Part shown: one piece after another, positions 5,812-10,568 of the stretch | Position numbering within the stretch: position 1 is the stretch's first letter | Layout: every line of letters starts with the position of its first letter | NCBI GenBank assembly: GCA_050954595.1 | Contig: JBPBQE010000556.1 | Location: forward strand, 1 to 10,568 | Length of the DNA stretch: 10,568 nucleotides | Direction: 5' to 3' | Source: JAVVHH01 sp050954595 | Lineage (GTDB): Bacteria; Pseudomonadota; Alphaproteobacteria; Acetobacterales; Acetobacteraceae | Notes under the pieces: model-generated | The model's database searches: none | What the model was told of the DNA's origin: nothing | The model's input: the letters and a program-made list of their open reading frames with translations, nothing else | Position numbers and translations under genes: made by a program

Positions 5812-8655
5812 CTAGCCGGCCTGCTTCAACCGTGAAGCAGGCAATAACGGGCGCAGGAACCGACCGGTGTGACTGGTGCTGGTTGCTGCCACGACTTCCG
5901 GCGTTCCTTCGGCGACGATCATGCCGCCGCCCTCGCCACCTTCCGGGCCGAGATCGAGCACCCAATCCGCGGTCTTGATGACTTCCAGATTGTGCTCGAT
6001 CACCACCACGGTATTGCCCTGATCCACCAGCGCATGCAGCACTTCGAGCAACTTGCGCACGTCCTCGAAATGCAGCCCGGTCGTCGGCTCGTCCAGGATG
6101 TACAGCGTCCGCCCGGTCGCCCGCCGCGCGAGTTCCTTGCTGAGCTTGATCCGTTGCGCCTCGCCGCCCGACAAGGTCGTCGCCTGCTGCCCGAGCGCGA
6201 TGTAGCCGAGCCCGACCTTCTGCAGGATGCTCAGCCGGTCGCCGATCTTGGTCACCGAGCTGAAGAACGGCACCGCCTCGTCCACCGTCATGGCCAGCAC
6301 GTCCGCGACCGACTTGCCGCGGAACTTGATCTCCAGCGTTTCGCGATTGTAGCGGGCGCCCTTGCAGGTGTCGCAGGTCACGAACACGTCCGGCAGGAAG
6401 TGCATCTCGATTTTGAGCAGCCCGTCGCCCTGGCAGGCCTCGCAGCGCCCGCCCTTGACGTTGAAGGAGAAGCGGCCGGATTTGTAGCCGCGCGCCCGGC
6501 TTTCCGGCAGTTCGGCGAACCAGTCCCGGATCGGCGCGAACAGGTCGGTGTACGTGGCCGGGTTGCTGCGCGGGGTGCGGCCGATCGGCGATTGGTCGAT
6601 GTCGATGATCTTGTCGAGCAGGTCCAGCCCCTCGATCCGGTCGTGCTTGGCTGGCACCTGGCCCGAGCCCATCAGCCGCCGGCTCGCCGCCTTGAACAGC
6701 GTGTCGATCACCAGCGTGGACTTGCCGCCGCCCGAGACCCCGGTCACGCAGGTGAACGTGCCCAACGGGATCTGCGCCGTGACGTTCTTGAGGTTGTTGC
6801 CGCTAGCACCGACCACGCGCAGCACACGCTTCTTGTCGATCTTGCGCCGCTTCGGCACGGCGATGAACTCGCGGCCGGACAGGAAAGCGCCGGTGATGCT
6901 GGCCGGGTCCGCCATCACCTCGTCCGGCGTACCGTGGGCGATCACGTGGCCGCCCAGCATGCCGGCGCCGGGCCCCATGTCGATCAGGTAGTCCGCCGCC
7001 CGGATCGCGTCCTCGTCGTGCTCGACCACCAGCACCGTGTTGCCCAGCGCCTTGAGCCGCCGCAGCGTTCCCAGCAGGCGTTCGTTGTCGCGCTGATGTA
7101 GGCCGATGCTCGGCTCGTCCAGCACGTACAGCACACCTGTCAGCCCGGAGCCGATCTGGCTCGCCAGCCGGATGCGCTGGCTCTCGCCGCCCGACAGCGT
7201 GGTGCTGCCGCGCGACAGGGTCAGGTAGTCGAGCCCGACATCGACCAGGAAGGTCAGCCGCTCCACGATCTCGCGCAGGATCCGCCGCGCGATCTCCTGC
7301 CGCTGCGGCGTCAGGGTCTCCAGCACGGTATCGAACCAGGTCAGCGCCCGGCGGATCGACAGATCACCCGCCGCGGCAATGTCGCTGCCGGCGATCTTGA
7401 CCGCCAGCGCTTCCGGCTTCAGCCGCGCGCCGTTGCACACCTTGCACGGCTTCTCGCCCTGATAGCGCGCCATCTCCTCGCGCACCCAGGCGCTATCCGT
7501 CTCGGCGAAGCGCCGCTCCAGATTGTGCAGCACGCCCTCGAACGCCTTGGTGACGCTGTAAGCGCGCACGCCGTCCTTGTAGGAGAATTCGATCGGGGCG
7601 GGGTCACCATGCAGCACGGTGTGCGTCACCGCGGCTGGCAGCTCCTCCCACGGCGTGCGCGTGCTCACCTTGTAGTGACGCGCGATACTTTGCAGCGTCT
7701 GGTCGTAGTACGGCGATTGCGACCCGACCCAGGGCGCGATCGCGCCGCCAGCCAGCGGCAAGCGCCCGTCCGGTACCACCATCTCCGGGTCGAAGAACGT
7801 CTCCACCCCGAGCCCGTCGCAGGCCGGGCAGGCGCCGTGCGGCGAGTTGAAGGAGAACAGCCGCGGCTCGATCTCCTCGATCGTGAACCCGCTCACCGGA
7901 CAGGCGAAGCGCGAGGAGAACACGGTCCGCTCGCCGCCATCGGCGTTCTCGGCATACACGACGCCGTCGGCCAGCCCGAGCGCGGTCTCGAAGCTGTCGG
8001 CTAGCCGCTGCTCGGTCCCGGCCCGCACCACGACGCGGTCCACCACCGCCTCGATATCATGCTTGATCTTGCGGTTGAGCGCCGGGACTTCGCTGATCTC
8101 GTACAGCGTGCCATCCACCTTCACGCGGGCGAAGCCGCGCCGCTGCAGTTCGGCCAACTCCTTGCGGTACTCGCCCTTGCGGTCCCGCACCACGGGGGCC
8201 AGCAGCAACAGCCGCGTGCCCTCCTTCATCGCCATGACCCGGTCCACCATCTGGCTGACCGTCTGCGCCTCGATCGGCAACCCGGTCGCTGGCGAGTAGG
8301 GGATGCCTACCCGCGCCCACAACAACCGCATGTAGTCGTGGATCTCGGTCACCGTGCCGACAGTGGAGCGCGGGTTGCGGCTGGTGGTCTTCTGCTCGAT
8401 CGAGATCGCCGGCGACAGACCCTCGATGCTGTCGACGTCCGGTTTGCCCATCAGCTCGAGGAACTGGCGTGCATAGGCCGACAGCGACTCGACGTAGCGC
8501 CGCTGCCCTTCCGCATAGATGGTGTCGAACGCCAGGCTCGACTTGCCCGAGCCGGACAGCCCGGTGATCACCGTCAGCTGATCCCGCGGGATCGTGACGT
8601 CGACATTCTTGAGATTGTGCTCGCGCGCACCGCGCACGCGAATGAAACCCGACAT
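5812..8655 (-). CDS. uvrA: Excinuclease ABC subunit UvrA
   Basis: 947-aa damage-recognition ATPase of nucleotide excision repair. A UvrA dimer with UvrB scans DNA and hands lesions to UvrB/UvrC. The protein is full length (E. coli about 940 aa) with two ABC modules. First module: Walker A GLSGSGKSS (32-40), signature LSGGESQR (487-494), Walker B VLDEPSIGLH (511-520). Second module: Walker A GVSGGGKST (639-647), signature LSGGEAQR (828-835), Walker B LDEPTTGLH (854-862). The C-terminal zinc module has all four cysteines (738, 741, 761, 764). The N-terminal zinc site reads CPVSG (252-256) and CPAC (276-279), so its second cysteine is Ser255. The start has GAGGG (8662-8666) 6 nt upstream. It is divergent from ssb, with an SOS operator in the shared spacer; LexA repression and damage induction are expected. 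Confidence 0.98.
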   Translation of the reverse strand: MSGFIRVRGAREHNLKNVDVTIPRDQLTVITGLSGSGKSSLAFDTIYAEGQRRYVESLSAYARQFLELMGKPDVDSIEGLSPAISIEQKTTSRNPRSTVGTVTEIHDYMRLLWARVGIPYSPATGLPIEAQTVSQMVDRVMAMKEGTRLLLLAPVVRDRKGEYRKELAELQRRGFARVKVDGTLYEISEVPALNRKIKHDIEAVVDRVVVRAGTEQRLADSFETALGLADGVVYAENADGGERTVFSSRFACPVSGFTIEEIEPRLFSFNSPHGACPACDGLGVETFFDPEMVVPDGRLPLAGGAIAPWVGSQSPYYDQTLQSIARHYKVSTRTPWEELPAAVTHTVLHGDPAPIEFSYKDGVRAYSVTKAFEGVLHNLERRFAETDSAWVREEMARYQGEKPCKVCNGARLKPEALAVKIAGSDIAAAGDLSIRRALTWFDTVLETLTPQRQEIARRILREIVERLTFLVDVGLDYLTLSRGSTTLSGGESQRIRLASQIGSGLTGVLYVLDEPSIGLHQRDNERLLGTLRRLKALGNTVLVVEHDEDAIRAADYLIDMGPGAGMLGGHVIAHGTPDEVMADPASITGAFLSGREFIAVPKRRKIDKKRVLRVVGASGNNLKNVTAQIPLGTFTCVTGVSGGGKSTLVIDTLFKAASRRLMGSGQVPAKHDRIEGLDLLDKIIDIDQSPIGRTPRSNPATYTDLFAPIRDWFAELPESRARGYKSGRFSFNVKGGRCEACQGDGLLKIEMHFLPDVFVTCDTCKGARYNRETLEIKFRGKSVADVLAMTVDEAVPFFSSVTKIGDRLSILQKVGLGYIALGQQATTLSGGEAQRIKLSKELARRATGRTLYILDEPTTGLHFEDVRKLLEVLHALVDQGNTVVVIEHNLEVIKTADWVLDLGPEGGEGGGMIVAEGTPEVVAATSTSHTGRFLRPLLPASRLKQAG

Positions 8656-8675
8656 TCAGTGCCCTCGCGGCCGTT

Positions 8676-8705
8676 TTGTTCGCTAATCGTTCACTTATAT
8701 ATATG
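8676..8705 (+). promoter_or_regulatory. Candidate ssb promoter; the same AT-rich block may give the uvrA -10
   Basis: A TTGTTC hexamer (8676-8681) is followed after 16 bp by TATATA (8698-8703), a plausible sigma70-type pair for ssb with transcription starting near 8710. The -35 overlaps the first half of the SOS box. The TATATATA run (about 8696-8704) is the only AT-rich block in the spacer. On the minus strand a CATATA or TATATA hexamer in it could be the uvrA -10, with TTTCAA (8728-8723) as a weak -35, which would put the uvrA start within the SOS box. Confidence 0.5.
8678..8692. promoter_or_regulatory. LexA/SOS operator, alphaproteobacterial type (GTTC-N7-GTTC)
   Basis: GTTCGCTAATCGTTC is an exact match to the direct-repeat SOS box GTTC-N7-GTTC known for alphaproteobacterial LexA. 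It lies between divergent uvrA and ssb, two classic SOS genes, 23 bp upstream of the uvrA start codon and 108 bp upstream of the ssb start codon. It overlaps the likely uvrA transcription start and a candidate ssb -35, so one bound LexA dimer could repress both genes. Confidence 0.85.
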
Positions 8706-8710
8706 GCAGT

Positions 8711-8764
8711 GGCGGACCGGGATTGAAACCCTGGTGTCGCCGCGCTTGCCGCCGCGGCAGGCGC
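8711..8764 (+). promoter_or_regulatory. Two consecutive hairpins in the presumed ssb 5' leader
   Basis: Hairpin 1: GGCGGACCGGG (8711-8721) folds on CCCTGGTGTCGCC (8729-8741) around loop ATTGAAA, about 11 pairs with two single-base bulges. Hairpin 2: GCGCTTGCC (8742-8750) pairs with GGCAGGCGC (8756-8764) around GCCGC, nine pairs with one G-T. They are adjacent, the first begins about where ssb transcription is predicted to start, and the Shine-Dalgarno lies unpaired 23 nt after the second. A role in mRNA stability or translation control is an inference; no known riboswitch was recognised. Confidence 0.45.
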
Positions 8765-8800
8765 ATGACATTTGAAGCCCCGATTAAAAGGACGATATCG

Positions 8801-9331
8801 ATGGCCGGTTCAGTCAACAAAGTCATCCTCGTCGGCAATCTCGGCAAGGACCCGGAATCCCGCAGCTTCCAGAACGGCGGCAAGGTGGTGAACTTCACCC
8901 TGGCCACGTCCGAGACCTGGAGCGACCGTGGGTCCGGCGAGCGCAAGGAAAAGACCGAATGGCACAACGTCGTCATCCGCAACGAGAAGCTGGGTGAGAT
9001 CGCCGAGCGCTACCTGAAGAAGGGCGCCAAGGTCTACATCGAGGGCTCGATCCAGAGCCGCAAATACCAGGACGCGTCCGGCGCCGAGAAATACATCACC
9101 GAGGTGATCGTCGGCCCGTTCCGCGGTGAACTCACCATGCTCAGCGGCCGCGGCGAAGAAGGCGGCATGGACGCTGGTGGTGGGGGAGGCGGCTACAATC
9201 GCGAGCGCGCCCCTGCGGCAGCCCCGCGCAATGCCCCCGCACGCAGCGGCGGTGGCGGTGGTGGTGGCGGCGCACCCTCCTGGGATGCCGGCCGCGGTGC
9301 CGGCGATCTCGACGACGAGATTCCGTTCTAA
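8801..9331 (+). CDS. ssb: Single-stranded DNA-binding protein SSB
   Basis: 176-aa homotetrameric SSB that coats single-stranded DNA in replication, recombination and repair and recruits partner proteins. The OB-fold occupies about residues 1-112: MAGSVNKVILVGNLGKDPE opens the first strand, then VVNFTLATSETW (29-40), TEWHNVVI (52-59), YLKKGAKVYIEGSI (71-84) and a Trp/Tyr-bearing stacking surface. A flexible Gly-rich linker (about 116-167) holds poly-Gly runs at 126-131 and 150-157. The C-terminus ends with the canonical acidic tip DLDDEIPF, which docks partner proteins. The start at 8801 is preferred over the in-frame ATG at 8723 because the family N-terminus begins there and AAGGA (8788-8792) sits 8 nt upstream. 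Divergent from uvrA under a shared SOS operator. Length agrees with alphaproteobacterial SSBs. Confidence 0.97.
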   Translation: MAGSVNKVILVGNLGKDPESRSFQNGGKVVNFTLATSETWSDRGSGERKEKTEWHNVVIRNEKLGEIAERYLKKGAKVYIEGSIQSRKYQDASGAEKYITEVIVGPFRGELTMLSGRGEEGGMDAGGGGGGYNRERAPAAAPRNAPARSGGGGGGGGAPSWDAGRGAGDLDDEIPF

Positions 9332-9357
9332 CCGACCGTCAGAGTGCAGCGTCCGAT

Positions 9358-9396
9358 CCCGAAACCAGGCTAGTTCAGCTAGCTACAGGTCTCGGG
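9358..9396 (+). terminator. Interrupted hairpin downstream of ssb
   Basis: CCCGAAACC (9358-9366) pairs with GGTCTCGGG (9388-9396) apart from one A-C mismatch, and an inner stem GGCTAG (9368-9373) pairs with CTAGCT (9379-9384) around TTCAG. It begins 27 bp after the ssb stop and may be its terminator or a 3'-end stabiliser. No T-run follows. Confidence 0.4.
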
Positions 9397-9421
9397 GTCA
9401 ATCGCGCAGGCGTAGAGTAGA

Positions 9422-9464
9422 AGCCTGGTCGCACGGCGAAGAACTATCGCCGTGCGACCAGGCT
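9422..9464. terminator. Perfect 18-bp hairpin between convergent ssb and repeat-protein genes
   Basis: AGCCTGGTCGCACGGCGA (9422-9439) and TCGCCGTGCGACCAGGCT (9447-9464) are exact reverse complements with a 7-base loop AGAACTA. It lies 13 bp beyond the stop of the minus-strand repeat-protein gene and can also stop read-through from ssb. On the minus strand only a short TTCT follows; on the plus strand AAAA follows. Confidence 0.65.
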
Positions 9465-9477
9465 AAAACGGCGTCGT

Positions 9478-10568
9478 TTACGAGTAAGAGCCGGACGGCG
9501 CGTAGAAGCCGATCCCCTCGGAAACGAGGTCAGCCCGGAACGTTGGCGTGCCCGCCGTCGTGATGGCGGCGTATTCGGACTGGCTTCCAGTGTAGAAGTG
9601 GGTGCCGTAGCTCTTGTCGAACAAGCGATACACGGCCACGTCCCCGGCCTGCTGCGTGCTGTGCTCCTGGAAGCTGCTGCCTGCTTCGTACACCAGATCC
9701 GGCCGGTAAGTGCTGGAGGACGTGTTGCGCAGATCGGCGGCTTCGGTCTGACTGGCGGTAAAGAAGTGGGTTCCGTATCGGGTATCGAAGAAGCGATACA
9801 CGGAAATCGCGTTCGGATCCGTAACCGTCGGATTAAGCGCTCCGAAATTGTTGACCTCCTCGCGCAGGTCAGGACGGAAGGTGCTCAGAGCCGGGTTCAT
9901 CAGCGCGTTCTTCTCGGCGACATCCGCGGTGAAGAAATGGGTTCCGGTGGAGTTGTCGAAGAAACGGTAGACGCCGAATGAACCCGCCGGCGTCGACCCG
10001 GCCGCATTGGACCCGCTGCCGAGCGAGCCGCTGCCCGAGTTGCCAGAGCCGGTGTTGCCGTTGCCGGAGCCAGTGGTGCCGCCGGCGATCGCCAACGTTC
10101 CGGCTGGATTGATCAACGCGCCCGTCAGATCGGCCACGTTTCCAGCCGCATCGGTGATGCTGGCACCGTTGCGGTTGAAGCCGACCACGGCCAGGTCCGC
10201 GCTGTTCTGACCGGGCTGCACGGTGTGAGTGAACACCAGATTGGAGGGGGTCGAGGCCGTCGGATCGTACGTCGCGGTTCCGCCATCGCTCAGCGCGAGC
10301 GTCGGGGTGCCGCCCGTGACTCCGACGCCCTCGCTGGTTGCCACGCCGATGGCCACGACCTGGCCGGCGCCCAGCGTTCCCGAACCCGGGTTGGTCGATA
10401 CCCCGGTCACGGTCGGCGCGGTGGTGTCAATCTGCAGGATCCCGGCCGGATTACCAGCAGCGCCGGTCAGATCGACGGGAACCCCGCTTACCCCGCTCAC
10501 GGTTGCACCGTTCAGGTTGGCGCCGAGCACGGCGAGGTCGGCGGTGTTCTGTCCCGGTGCAACCGTGT
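9478..10568 (-). CDS. Ig-like and DUF5648 repeat protein, C-terminal part (5' end outside window)
   Basis: Last 362 residues of a larger, probably exported or surface protein. The frame is open to the right edge, and the GTG at 10530 is internal. Order: bacterial Ig-like/SwmB-like beta-sandwich repeats with a 114-aa period (PGQNTADLAVLGANLNGATV and, 114 residues later, PGQNSADLAVVGFNRNGASI, with a DTTAPTVTGV unit start between); a Gly/Ser linker of about 35 aa (GSGNGNTGSGNSGSGS-type); then three DUF5648-type repeats headed VYRFFDNSTGTHFFT, VYRFFDTRYGTHFFT and VYRLFDKSYGTHFYT. The last repeat ends with EGIGFYAP, typical of the family, and the protein stops ten residues later. No membrane anchor, sortase or autotransporter end is visible. 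DUF5648 has no known function; it often caps secreted enzymes or repeat proteins. A cell-surface or adhesion role is inference only. The signal peptide and any catalytic domain would be upstream, beyond the window. Confidence 0.85.
   Translation of the reverse strand, partial: TVAPGQNTADLAVLGANLNGATVSGVSGVPVDLTGAAGNPAGILQIDTTAPTVTGVSTNPGSGTLGAGQVVAIGVATSEGVGVTGGTPTLALSDGGTATYDPTASTPSNLVFTHTVQPGQNSADLAVVGFNRNGASITDAAGNVADLTGALINPAGTLAIAGGTTGSGNGNTGSGNSGSGSLGSGSNAAGSTPAGSFGVYRFFDNSTGTHFFTADVAEKNALMNPALSTFRPDLREEVNNFGALNPTVTDPNAISVYRFFDTRYGTHFFTASQTEAADLRNTSSSTYRPDLVYEAGSSFQEHSTQQAGDVAVYRLFDKSYGTHFYTGSQSEYAAITTAGTPTFRADLVSEGIGFYAPSGSYS
9496..9975 (-). repeat. Three tandem DUF5648-coding repeats
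   Basis: Three units of about 171, 168 and 141 bp (approximately 9975-9805, 9804-9637, 9636-9496). Each opens with a Val-Tyr-Arg-Phe/Leu-Phe-Asp core, then a Gly-Thr-His-Phe-Phe/Tyr-Thr core, then Ser/Thr-Phe/Tyr-Arg-Pro/Ala-Asp-Leu about 20 residues on. The strand pattern GAAGAAGTGGGTTCCGT recurs with few changes, so the units are related in DNA as well as protein. The first two have lost the EGIGFYA ending that the third retains. Confidence 0.8.
10087..10566 (-). repeat. Ig-like repeat units, 114-aa (342-bp) period
   Basis: The segment coding TVAPGQNTADLAV... to ...GNPAGILQI (10566-10429) is repeated 342 bp later as TVQPGQNSADLAV... to ...INPAGTLAI (10224-10087). Between them lies the rest of one complete unit (DTTAPTVTGV to NLVFTH). 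More copies probably lie beyond the right edge of the window. Confidence 0.75.

Noticed and set aside
5869..7101. 410-codon plus-strand open frame opposite uvrA
   Set aside because: Antisense shadow of a certain uvrA gene in GC-rich DNA; the His/Arg/Asp-rich composition is typical of a reverse-frame artefact.
8711..8741. Possible tRNA-like or CRISPR-repeat-like element (GGATTGAAACCC)
   Set aside because: A single copy with no array; it lacks tRNA arm geometry, T-loop consensus and acceptor stem. Better explained as a leader hairpin.
8723..8800. Longer ssb N-terminus starting at 8723
   Set aside because: The extension is Arg-rich and unlike the SSB family, overlaps two leader hairpins, and has no Shine-Dalgarno; the start at 8801 has AAGGA at good spacing and the family's usual first residues.
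10528..10530. GTG start for the repeat protein
   Set aside because: It falls inside an Ig-like repeat (ADLAV followed by LGANLNG); the frame stays open to the window edge with matching repeat sequence.

Overview
The window is high-GC DNA with strong C/G preference at third codon positions, most consistent with an alphaproteobacterium, probably Acetobacteraceae or a close Rhodospirillales relative. Three things point there: a hopanoid-transporter (HpnN-type) gene, an exact alphaproteobacterial LexA/SOS operator (GTTC-N7-GTTC) between divergent uvrA and ssb, and the general protein style. The taxon is an inference, since there is no rRNA or other definitive marker. Six genes are complete and two run off the window edges. 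No tRNA, rRNA, CRISPR array, transposase or phage gene was seen.

Layout. 1-1606 (+): C-terminal part of an HpnN-like RND transporter, followed 16 bp later by a HAD-superfamily type II haloacid dehalogenase-like gene (1623-2345, +), probably one transcription unit. 2355-3596 (-): a Tat-exported periplasmic ABC substrate-binding protein, convergent with the HAD gene and without permease or ATPase partners here. 3597-3716: a short divergent promoter region with an imperfect inverted repeat. 3717-4715 (+): a PIG3-type NAD(P)H quinone oxidoreductase, closed by a strong hairpin. 4716-5035: about 320 bp without a convincing gene. 5036-5767 (+): an unrecognised coiled-coil protein with a Trp-Trp-Pro-Tyr tail, ending at a perfect 12-bp hairpin shared with the convergent uvrA.

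DNA-repair block. uvrA (5812-8655, -) and ssb (8801-9331, +) diverge from one 145-bp spacer that holds the SOS operator, an AT-rich -10 region and two consecutive hairpins in the presumed ssb leader. This is the classic SOS-controlled uvrA/ssb pair: UvrA recognises damage for nucleotide excision repair and SSB protects the exposed single strands.

Right end. ssb converges on a partial gene (9478-10568, -) for a repetitive, probably surface or secreted protein: Ig-like beta-sandwich repeats (about 114 aa period), a Gly/Ser linker, then three DUF5648-type repeats. The two genes are separated by a broken hairpin and a perfect 18-bp hairpin.

Most of the window is ordinary chromosomal housekeeping sequence. 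The items most worth a second look are the uncharacterised coiled-coil protein, the two-hairpin ssb leader, the repeat protein at the right edge, and the recurring strong hairpins that lack U-tracts at gene ends. No clearly new multi-gene system was found.
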